NCBI GenBank assembly: GCA_937884385.1
Contig: CALGCW010000301.1
Location: 1-7,384, forward strand
Reading direction: 5' to 3'
Source of the DNA: an uncultured Clostridia bacterium
Lineage (GTDB): Bacteria; Bacillota; Clostridia; Oscillospirales; CAG-272
Length of the DNA stretch: 7,384 bases
The first letter of the stretch is position 1. The number at the start of each line of letters is the position of its first letter. The notes beneath the pieces were generated by a model that saw only the letters and a list, made by a program, of their open reading frames with translations, did not search any database and was not told where the DNA came from. Both the position numbers and the translations under genes were made by a program. Positions 1 to 5,237 of this stretch are shown piece by piece.

Positions 1-1993
1 AGGCATACCAAGGATTATCGGTAAATGCCAGCTCGGGATGCTTTATCGTTCCGTATGCAATAGCATTTGAAATATATGTCATACCGATTTTTCCAACGGT
101 ATGCGTGCATTGGTATTCAAAGGACTGGCTCTTTACGAACGAAAGAGTTGAACCAAGATACATACGTGCGTAATTTGTGTAGTTGCCTGAAGTAAGGCTC
201 CAAAGCTCGTTATAGGTTTCGTCAGCTATAACGGGCCACTGCTCACCGTTGTGGTTGAACATTACCATATCACCGTTTTCATCGTGCATAATAAATTCAT
301 CAGGGCCGTAGGACATAAGAATCTGTCCCTTCTGGCTGTATGCGAAGTCGATAAGAGCAAGAGCTGCGTTGAGCTTGTTTGTATCGTTGCCAACACCTGC
401 AAGAGAGATTGCCCAACCGTCTGTCTTAACGGATCTCCAGGACTCTGTAAATCTCATATAAACGCCGTCTTCATTAGAACCGTCGTACCAACGAGCTACG
501 GGAACCATAACTGCCATGTACTTTTCGCCAGTCTGAAGCTTTGTTTGGTTGTAAACTGTCTGAGTCTGGTTGTAGTCGTAGTGCATAAAGCCTGCATCGT
601 AAGCAAGCATATCAGCTGTGCTGTTCTTGGACTGAGATACGAATGTGGAGGATACAAGACCTTCCTGAACCATTGCGTTCATTCTTGCAAGAGCCATATA
701 TGTATCTTCTTCTTCACGAGCGTCGTGAAGGAGACCGTCCGTACCAACGTAGAGGTAATCCTGACGGGATTCAAGACCTCTTACGCCGAAGAGTGTTCCT
801 GCGAAACGGAACATATCAACACGTCTCTGGTTGTTGTTGTCTTCACGAGAGAAGAGACCGTCAACCTTATCTGTGCCGTTAAGTGTCTGGGGGTTAGCAA
901 CTACGCAACGGAGAAGAGCTACAAGCTCGTCTGCGTCCCAAGCAGCGTCCTGACCGATGAAGAGGTCAGCTCTGTTTGTGCCATAGTAGCCGTTGTAAGC
1001 CTCATCGATGTATTTACGAAGCATATTAACTGCTTCAACACCTGTTACTGCGCCTGCTGCAAGAGCTTCATTCATCTTATCAATTATGTTGCCTGCTTTG
1101 TCGTAATCCTTTGTAAGGGAGATAACCTTTGTACCAGCCTTGTTAGCTGCATCAACAGTTACCTTGCCGCTTGTGGGCATGTAGGGAGTATAAACTGCAT
1201 TTGCAAGGTTCTTGGAAGCTGTAGCGGTGAATTCGCCTTCGCCGTTAAGGAGCTTTTCAACCCAGTCAGTTCTCATAAGGGGCATACGCTCGATATCGTC
1301 TACACCGTCAAAGTAGGGGGAGTAGTAGATAGCGCCTGTTGTAACGTCACCTGTGATAGAAAGGCGAACGATGGGGTTAGCATCAAGGTAAGCCTTGAAG
1401 TTGGGCATTGCATCAAGATACTGAGCAAGGTTAACGAGCTTGCCGGCAACACCTGCCTCAGAAAGCTGAGTAGCAGTACCGGAAACCATATCTACGTCAC
1501 CGAGCTTTTCCTGCCAGTATTTGAACTCGTTTGTAGCAGAGTTACCCTGGTAATGATTTTCGAATACAACGTTGAGTACGTTCTGAACCTCAACCCAAGT
1601 GGGCTTAAGGTCGCCAGTGTGGTAGGTCACACCGTTTGCAAGAGTAACGCCTTCACCTGCTGTTTCGGAATCGAAGAACAAGCCTGTCTTCTTGCTGTTG
1701 TAACCTGTAGCCATTCTCAATACTGTACCTTCAGCATAGTCAAGCTTATAGTTGGGAATGGTCTGGTTTGTGGGGTTCTTGTAGTAATCCATAAGTCTAT
1801 CGTAAGCGAGCTGCTTATAATAGAGGTAGGATTCTGTTCCCCAAGACTGTGCCAATTCTACGGCTGCTGCGTAGTTATCGGCGTTGGGGTCAACGGGGGT
1901 AGAGGGTGTTGTTGTTGTTTTATCGGGACCGCAAGCTGCGAGGCAGGATGCAAGCATGATTACAACAAGAACAAGTGATAGGAACTTTTTCAT
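1..1993 (-). CDS. Large lipoprotein sugar ABC-transporter solute-binding protein (C-terminus off the left edge)
   Basis: This is the extracellular substrate-capture component of the ABC importer encoded just upstream. The 664 visible codons contain no stop, so the protein is longer than the roughly 400-560 residues usual for sugar-binding lipoproteins; comparable long forms accompany LplB/YtcP-type permeases in Clostridia. Residues 1-21 are a lipoprotein signal: K2-K3, a hydrophobic core, then L-A-S-C17 and L-A-A-C21-G. Residues 24-38 form a Thr/Pro/Asp linker. Features typical of this binding-protein class are VDMVSGTATQLSE (about 167-179), LAQYLDAMPNFKAYLD (about 189-204), the RMPLMRTDW segment (about 236-244), and a late VKTDGWAIS-type strand followed by an ALALIDFAYS helix. 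The ATG at 1993 is chosen because GGAGGA lies at 2005-2000 and the signal peptide starts there. About 575 consecutive codons lack TTA, CTA and TCA, unlike its neighbours, which suggests high expression. The substrate is not readable; an oligosaccharide is inferred from context. Confidence 0.93.
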   Translation of the reverse strand, partial: MKKFLSLVLVVIMLASCLAACGPDKTTTTPSTPVDPNADNYAAAVELAQSWGTESYLYYKQLAYDRLMDYYKNPTNQTIPNYKLDYAEGTVLRMATGYNSKKTGLFFDSETAGEGVTLANGVTYHTGDLKPTWVEVQNVLNVVFENHYQGNSATNEFKYWQEKLGDVDMVSGTATQLSEAGVAGKLVNLAQYLDAMPNFKAYLDANPIVRLSITGDVTTGAIYYSPYFDGVDDIERMPLMRTDWVEKLLNGEGEFTATASKNLANAVYTPYMPTSGKVTVDAANKAGTKVISLTKDYDKAGNIIDKMNEALAAGAVTGVEAVNMLRKYIDEAYNGYYGTNRADLFIGQDAAWDADELVALLRCVVANPQTLNGTDKVDGLFSREDNNNQRRVDMFRFAGTLFGVRGLESRQDYLYVGTDGLLHDAREEEDTYMALARMNAMVQEGLVSSTFVSQSKNSTADMLAYDAGFMHYDYNQTQTVYNQTKLQTGEKYMAVMVPVARWYDGSNEDGVYMRFTESWRSVKTDGWAISLAGVGNDTNKLNAALALIDFAYSQKGQILMSYGPDEFIMHDENGDMVMFNHNGEQWPVIADETYNELWSLTSGNYTNYARMYLGSTLSFVKSQSFEYQCTHTVGKIGMTYISNAIAYGTIKHPELAFTDNPWYA

Positions 1994-1999
1994 AGTTTT

Positions 2000-2005
2000 T
2001 CCTCC
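2000..2005 (-). promoter_or_regulatory. Ribosome binding site of the solute-binding protein
   Basis: GGAGGA on the - strand, with 6 nt (AAAACT) between it and the ATG at 1993. This strong Shine-Dalgarno sequence fixes the start and is stronger than the sites of the two permease genes upstream, in line with binding proteins being made in excess over permeases. Confidence 0.85.
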
Positions 2006-2018
2006 ATATAGATTTGAT

Positions 2019-2048
2019 TTATTATCAAGAGCTCTTGGCTCATAATAA
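2019..2048 (-). promoter_or_regulatory. Intercistronic hairpin between permease and solute-binding protein
   Basis: The 74-nt gap between the YtcP-like permease and the solute-binding protein holds a nested inverted repeat. Its outer arms are TTATTAT and ATAATAA. The inner part is the perfect 12-bp palindrome CAAGAGCTCTTG, with a 4-nt bulge (GAGC) on one side only. No U-tract follows directly, so it does not look like a simple terminator. Hairpins at this place in sugar ABC operons can protect or process mRNA so that the binding protein is made in excess; that role is inferred. The bulge GAGC can alternatively pair with GCTC of the palindrome, giving two competing folds. Confidence 0.5.
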
Positions 2049-2067
2049 CCGTAGTAAAAATGTGAAA

Positions 2068-2961
2068 TTATTCTTTTACGCCGCCCATATTTACGCCCTT
2101 TGCAAAGTATTTCTGAATGAAGGGGTAAATAATAAGGATCGGGATGATAGCGCAAATAACGAGCGCATAGATCGCGGAGTCTGCCGCGTAGGTCTCGTTC
2201 CAGATAAGCTCGGGGTCCTGGATTTCCTCAAGCTTCTGACGAATGAAAACCTGCAAGGGTTGCTCAGCGGAATTTGAGATCATCTGCTTTGCCCAGAAAT
2301 AACCGTTCCAACGGGAAATTCCGAAGAAGAGAGCGACCGTAGCGATGGTCGATTTGCTCATCGGGATATAAACGTTGGTAAGTATCTGCATTTCGGTCGC
2401 GCCGTCGACGATGGCTGCTTCTTCGATCTCTGAGGGAACACCCTCGAACGCATTACGGAGCAGTATGATATTCATAGCCGCCATACCCATTGCGATTACG
2501 ACGAGCCATTTGTCATCTGTAATACCGATGGAGTTAAAGACGTCCTTTGTGTCAAGATAGTTTCTGTACTGAGGAAGGATACCTGCTGAGAACCACATCG
2601 TAAACACGAGGAAGAAGTTGAATATTTTTCTGAAGAGCAATCTCTTCTTTGAAAGGGCATACGCACCTAAAATAGCAACGAGCATTGCCCAAAGCGTTCC
2701 GTAGAAGGTAAGGAACAAAGTGTTTGCATATGCATTCCAGAATTCGTTCTTGCCGAACATTTCCGCGAATGCGTCGAATTGCACGTCCTTTGGGAAGAGT
2801 ATTATCTCACCGTGCTCGACCGCCTCACGTCCGCTGAGTGCGGAGGAGACCGCATAGACGAAGGGGTATAAGCAGCAGAGAGCAAACACAGTTAAAAGGA
2901 TATAACTGATTATTTTAAAGATCAGTTCGGAAGTTTCAAGTTTTCTTTTCATACTGTACAA
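2068..2961 (-). CDS. Carbohydrate ABC transporter permease, YtcP-like (second membrane subunit)
   Basis: This is a polytopic inner-membrane subunit pairing with the LplB-like protein encoded upstream to form the importer channel. It has 297 residues from TTG, the usual length. Membrane segments lie at about 13-40, 78-103, 111-132, 151-170, 204-223 and 262-283. The cytoplasmic EAA loop, which docks on the ATPase, is at about 178-203, with E181-A182-A183, G187 and the closing YIPMSK. The C-terminus YFAKGVNMGGVKE is a hallmark of the YtcP branch. The TTG at 2961 is preferred because GAAAGG lies 5 nt before it; an in-frame ATG at 2952 would leave 14 nt and shorten the protein by three residues. 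Only 12 nt separate it from the upstream stop, so the two permeases are probably co-translated. Confidence 0.94.
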   Translation of the reverse strand: MYSMKRKLETSELIFKIISYILLTVFALCCLYPFVYAVSSALSGREAVEHGEIILFPKDVQFDAFAEMFGKNEFWNAYANTLFLTFYGTLWAMLVAILGAYALSKKRLLFRKIFNFFLVFTMWFSAGILPQYRNYLDTKDVFNSIGITDDKWLVVIAMGMAAMNIILLRNAFEGVPSEIEEAAIVDGATEMQILTNVYIPMSKSTIATVALFFGISRWNGYFWAKQMISNSAEQPLQVFIRQKLEEIQDPELIWNETYAADSAIYALVICAIIPILIIYPFIQKYFAKGVNMGGVKE

Positions 2962-2966
2962 ACCAA

Positions 2967-2972
2967 CCTTTC
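2967..2972 (-). promoter_or_regulatory. Ribosome binding site that decides a TTG start
   Basis: GAAAGG on the - strand, within the 12-nt gap after the LplB-like stop codon. It sits 5 nt before TTG (2961) but 14 nt before the ATG at 2952, so spacing favours the non-ATG start. The site is moderate in strength. Confidence 0.5.
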
Positions 2973-2973
2973 A

Positions 2974-4044
2974 TTAATAGAGTGATACGTCGGACGCTTT
3001 TCTTGCTACGGTATTAGCACCGATGACAAGAAGCATACCAACTACGTTATTGAGCATTTCCGCGGCACTTGCGATACCCGTAAGGAACGGGTTATCAAGA
3101 CCGTATCTTTGAGCAAACGTTGAAACGACGTCGGCGGTTACGTAGGTGTCATATTCATAGAGAAGAAGAACCTTTTCATATCCGACGTTAAGAAGGGAAC
3201 CGATACGTGTGATAAGCATAATTACTATAGTGGAAAGAATGCTTGGAAGAACGACGTATCTCATCTGTGCCATCTTGCCGGCACCGTCTATCTGAGCTGC
3301 CTCATAGCTTGTGGGGGATATTGCGATTATAGCCGCAAAGAATACGATACTGTCATAACCTGCTGTCTCCCAGATACCCGTTATCTGATATATGGGTCGG
3401 AAGAAATCGGGGTTATTGAGAAGACCCGCATTACCGACCTCTTCTGTTATTAAGCCAAGCTTGCAAAGAAGCTGTGAAATGACACCCATCTCGATATCCA
3501 ATCCGGAAATACTTGAGGACTGACGGACGAGAAGGCTAACAAGAGTGGTCATTACGACCGTGGATATGAACTTGGGAAGGTATGTAAGCACCTGGTATAC
3601 GCTTCGCGCGATGTTAGACTTGATCTCGTTGAAGAAAAGAGCTATGATGATGGGCATCGGGAAACCGAAGCACAAGCCGTAGAACGAGATAACGAAGGTG
3701 TTACGGAATGCTCTCCAGAAATCGATGGAGAGGTCGGTCTTTCCGTTAAACAGCTCGATAAAGTAGCTAAATCCCGAATAAAGCTGCTCTGAAACGTCAA
3801 GATTTGCGTCGTAGATCTTGAAGCAGGAGAGAAGCTCGTACATAGGCATATATCTCCAGAAGAAGAACACGAGGAGCATGGGGACGAGCATAAGATACAG
3901 ACGCCAATCCTTTAGAATGGTAAGTCCGATGTGCTTCCAACGGTGCTTTTCAACGTCGTCACGCACCGCCTGTTCGGCATCCTCCCTGTATTTTCCTGTT
4001 TGCTGGTCATAGACCAGATAGTCGTTGGCTGCAATTTTCTTCAT
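2974..4044 (-). CDS. Polysaccharide/oligosaccharide ABC transporter permease, LplB-like (first membrane subunit)
   Basis: This is the first membrane subunit of the sugar importer, a partner of the YtcP-like permease. It has 356 residues, slightly longer than the usual ~300-320, because a charged cytoplasmic N-terminal extension of about 45 residues (rich in D, E, K, Q) precedes the first helix. Membrane segments lie at about 49-66, 114-138, 150-173, 224-244, 264-286 and 327-346. The EAA loop is at about 247-267 (E248-A249-A250, G254, ending YVVLP). The GYEKVLLLY...TYVTADVVSTFAQRYGL stretch (about 288-315) is characteristic of the LplB group. The ATG at 4044 has TGGAGA at 4057-4052, 7 nt away. 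It lies 44 nt downstream of the small membrane-protein gene. No ATPase gene is adjacent; related systems borrow a general MsmX-type ATPase, which I infer here. Confidence 0.94.
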   Translation of the reverse strand: MKKIAANDYLVYDQQTGKYREDAEQAVRDDVEKHRWKHIGLTILKDWRLYLMLVPMLLVFFFWRYMPMYELLSCFKIYDANLDVSEQLYSGFSYFIELFNGKTDLSIDFWRAFRNTFVISFYGLCFGFPMPIIIALFFNEIKSNIARSVYQVLTYLPKFISTVVMTTLVSLLVRQSSSISGLDIEMGVISQLLCKLGLITEEVGNAGLLNNPDFFRPIYQITGIWETAGYDSIVFFAAIIAISPTSYEAAQIDGAGKMAQMRYVVLPSILSTIVIMLITRIGSLLNVGYEKVLLLYEYDTYVTADVVSTFAQRYGLDNPFLTGIASAAEMLNNVVGMLLVIGANTVARKASDVSLY

Positions 4045-4088
4045 AAAAGAATCTCCATTCGATAGTTTATAATAATGTAGAAATTTGT

Positions 4089-4697
4089 CTAAAAGCTGTC
4101 GCTTGAGTCATTCGCTTGCACCTTGCGCTCTCTGTCAAGCCTGAGAAGATAGGACTTTTGATCCTCGATTAGCCCATCAATGCTTTTCGCAAGAGATATG
4201 ACCACTATTGCAAAAAAGAGGGACAATATATCCGATGCGATAAATCCGATAAGGGAAGAGAGACTGAATTCAAAGATAAGAGACACGAGCCATCTTCCAA
4301 TAGCAACGCAAAGATAGACGCTTATAACGAATAAGCAACGGTAAGCGCCGCTTTTGCGCGTTTTTTCTTTTCCAAGCTTTTTGAGAAGGAAAAGCGGTAT
4401 GATGCAAAACAAGCTTCCGATACAGTATATAAGAAATTGCTTTGCCGTTCCGCCGCAGCCTATCAATCTGCAAGAAAGACAATATACGAACGAACCGATA
4501 AAGGAGGGCAAAACTGCCTGCCAGCTCCATCGCATCATAGTGATGCAGGTCATTACGAGTGTTATCGATATCGACATAGCCTGAAGCACGAACCAGTAAT
4601 TCGTCGCGTAAGCGGCAACGGCTTCAAAAACTGCCGTTAATGTGCAAAGTATGGCAAGGTCGATGGCGCGATACTGTTTAAATGTGATCTGTTTCAT
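4089..4697 (-). CDS. Six-helix membrane protein of unknown function, ECF S-component-like; first gene of the transporter operon
   Basis: I do not recognise a named family with certainty. The 202-residue protein is strongly hydrophobic, with six likely membrane helices at about 11-31, 36-56, 60-80, 85-106, 119-142 and 147-171. A basic loop (KKLGKEKTRKSG, about 106-117) lies between helices 4 and 5, and the charged C-terminal tail (about 172-202, containing IEDQKSYLLRLDRERK) is presumably cytoplasmic. Size and helix count match substrate-binding S components of ECF vitamin transporters, and helix 1 contains an A22-V-F-E-A26 pattern like the AxxxA used there to contact the T subunit. These are resemblances only. 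Five cysteines lie in or next to helices 3 and 4. As the promoter-proximal gene, 44 nt before the LplB-like permease, it is probably co-transcribed with the importer and may assist, sense or anchor it. The ATG at 4697 has only a weak purine-rich site upstream (GGAAA). Confidence 0.8.
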   Translation of the reverse strand: MKQITFKQYRAIDLAILCTLTAVFEAVAAYATNYWFVLQAMSISITLVMTCITMMRWSWQAVLPSFIGSFVYCLSCRLIGCGGTAKQFLIYCIGSLFCIIPLFLLKKLGKEKTRKSGAYRCLFVISVYLCVAIGRWLVSLIFEFSLSSLIGFIASDILSLFFAIVVISLAKSIDGLIEDQKSYLLRLDRERKVQANDSSDSF

Positions 4698-4768
4698 TTC
4701 GGGTTTCCGTTTCTTTAAGGGGAGAGTGGAATAAACATATTTTCGGCATAAGCCAACATTTACCCACT

Positions 4769-4780
4769 ATGTAAGTACAT
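4769..4780. promoter_or_regulatory. Small inverted repeat ATGTA-AG-TACAT at the leftward start site
   Basis: Perfect 5-bp arms around a 2-bp centre. It overlaps the last two bases of the proposed leftward -10 box and the expected transcription start near 4772. Its position would suit a repressor operator. It shares the GTACA/TGTAC pentamer with the inverted repeat at the rightward promoter, but short palindromes are frequent in AT-rich DNA. Confidence 0.3.
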
Positions 4781-4808
4781 TTTACTATATCTGCAAAAAA
4801 ACTGTCCT
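4779..4808 (-). promoter_or_regulatory. Probable promoter of the importer operon
   Basis: Read on the - strand: -35 AGGACA (4808-4803, four of six consensus bases), an 18-bp spacer, then -10 TAAAAT (4784-4779, five of six). The predicted start is near 4772, giving a leader of about 75 nt before the ATG at 4697. The -35 is poor, and repeated sites lie directly upstream, so activator dependence is plausible. Other -10-like sequences exist in this AT-rich stretch, so the assignment is moderate. Confidence 0.45.
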
Positions 4809-4852
4809 TGATTTTTTTGATAAGAAATATTACTTATCTTGATTATTTTGAT
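4807..4852. repeat. 15-bp direct repeat, 31-bp period, flanking a near-perfect palindrome; candidate activator site
   Basis: CTTGATTTTTTTGAT at 4807-4821 and CTTGATTATTTTGAT at 4838-4852 match at 14 of 15 positions and lie exactly 31 bp apart, close to three helical turns. Between and partly inside them, 4819-4838 is a palindrome: GATAAG, an 8-bp centre, CTTATC, with 18 of 20 positions symmetrical. The proximal repeat touches the proposed leftward -35 box, the place where AraC-type activators (including YesN-like response regulators often linked to LplB/YtcP importers) bind as direct repeats. The repeat and palindrome are seen; the regulator is inferred and is not encoded in this window. Confidence 0.55.
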
Positions 4853-4997
4853 GTGATTGAAAAATAGTGCCCACAGGTGTAAAAAATGGGGCGCGATTTT
4901 TGTGCATATTGACGAATAAATGCTATATTCTACATATATTTCAACTTTTTTGGGGGCAAAATCCAAGAGTGAAACGGGGTTTTTTGGGGTGTCAACT

Positions 4998-5026
4998 TAT
5001 GAATTAGGTTCATATTTGAATTTCAA
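4998..5026. repeat. Cluster of alternating TGAA/TTCA half-sites
   Basis: TATGAA-TTAGG-TTCATA (4998-5014) is a perfect 6-bp inverted repeat. It is followed by TTCA-TATT-TGAA (5009-5020) and the perfect TTGAA-T-TTCAA (5016-5026). The half-sites therefore alternate in orientation through 29 bp. This could be a multi-site operator between the two promoters, but composition alone produces some such symmetry. Confidence 0.3.
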
Positions 5027-5053
5027 GAGGTCAAAAAAGCAAAGAAAAGCCAC

Positions 5054-5065
5054 ATTATCGATAAT
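5054..5065. promoter_or_regulatory. Perfect 12-bp palindrome ATTATCGATAAT
   Basis: A perfect palindrome centred on CG, about 70 bp upstream of the rightward -35 box. A central CG is common in LacI/GalR-family operators, but this site does not match the catabolite-responsive element consensus. Binding is speculative. Confidence 0.3.
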
Positions 5066-5133
5066 TTCTGTGATTAGCAATAATAAACAATTTTCGATGC
5101 GAATATTTGTATAAAACCCAAGTTCAATTTTAA

Positions 5134-5162
5134 TTGACAATATAATACAATAATGGTACAAT
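5134..5162 (+). promoter_or_regulatory. Strong sigma-A-type promoter of the GH5-GH3 operon
   Basis: -35 TTGACA (5134-5139) matches consensus perfectly. A 17-bp spacer follows, then -10 TACAAT (5157-5162, five of six). TGG directly before the -10 supplies the extended -10 TGn motif. The start is expected near 5169, giving a leader of roughly 70 nt. So good a promoter on a catabolic operon would usually need repression, which fits the inverted repeat lying on it. CAATT-TT-AATTG (5125-5136) also touches the -35. Confidence 0.8.
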
Positions 5163-5175
5163 TATTATGTGTACC
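5155..5175. promoter_or_regulatory. Candidate operator GGTACA-N9-TGTACC over the -10 and start site
   Basis: Perfect 6-bp inverted repeat arms (5155-5160 and 5170-5175), 15 bp centre to centre, covering the -10 box and the predicted +1 of the rightward promoter. The left arm lies upstream of the start, so it would not form a hairpin in the transcript; a DNA operator for a dimeric repressor is the better reading. The regulator is unknown. Confidence 0.45.
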
Positions 5176-5225
5176 TATGTTGTATATGAATGCAATAAAT
5201 CGGGTATGTAATCAAGAATTACTTC

Positions 5226-5230
5226 GGAGG
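5226..5230 (+). promoter_or_regulatory. Ribosome binding site of the GH5 gene
   Basis: GGAGG, 7 nt before the ATG at 5238. A weak leader hairpin (GTAAT, loop CAAGA, ATTAC; 5208-5222) ends 3 nt before it. Confidence 0.85.
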
Positions 5231-5237
5231 TATAAAA

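Larger units (their letters stand above)
4698..5237. other. Divergent intergenic regulatory region (540 bp, no convincing gene)
   Basis: AT-rich DNA between the divergently transcribed importer and glycosidase operons. Two open frames of 64-68 codons (4920-5114 on + and 4966-4760 on -) lack ribosome sites and have unstructured, compositionally biased products, so I do not call them genes. The region holds a promoter for each operon, a long direct repeat with an embedded palindrome, and several shorter inverted repeats, listed separately. It also has a TTTTTTGGGG tract twice (4946-4955 and 4980-4989). No terminator, riboswitch or small RNA gene can be supported. Confidence 0.8.

Noticed and set aside
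251..1978. 575-codon + strand open frame opposite the solute-binding protein gene
   Set aside because: It is the exact codon-register antisense of a gene with clear lipoprotein and binding-protein features. The product is Cys/Val-rich with no domain logic and there is no ribosome site; it is explained by avoidance of TTA/CTA/TCA in the sense gene.
4045..4095. Internal promoter before the LplB-like permease (TAGACA with downstream TATAAA on the - strand)
   Set aside because: The spacer is only about 14 bp and other spacings give poor -10 boxes; the 44-nt gap with a good ribosome site fits simple co-transcription.
4865..4895. GC-rich hairpin (GCCCA...TGGGGC) with nearby T-run on the - strand, as a terminator
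   Set aside because: The stem is about five pairs with a bulge and a long loop, and no operon ends here; both neighbouring operons start from this region.
4909..4936. Possible second rightward promoter (TTGACG, 16 bp, TACATA)
   Set aside because: The -10 matches consensus at only three of six positions, and a far better promoter lies at 5134-5162.
4760..4966. 68-codon - strand open frame in the intergenic region
   Set aside because: Starts at TTG without a ribosome site, runs through the proposed leftward promoter and repeat element, and has a biased product.
4946..4989. Repeated TTTTTTGGGG tracts as a G-quadruplex or repeat element
   Set aside because: Only two copies and too few closely spaced G-runs for a convincing quadruplex; probably low-complexity sequence.
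4920..5114. 64-codon + strand open frame in the intergenic region
   Set aside because: No Shine-Dalgarno sequence before its ATG; composition follows the AT-rich background and it covers the palindrome cluster.
5208..5222. Leader hairpin GTAAT/ATTAC before the GH5 ribosome site as a riboswitch or attenuator
   Set aside because: Five AU-rich pairs only, leaves the GGAGG site free, and the ~70-nt leader is too short and unstructured for a known riboswitch class.
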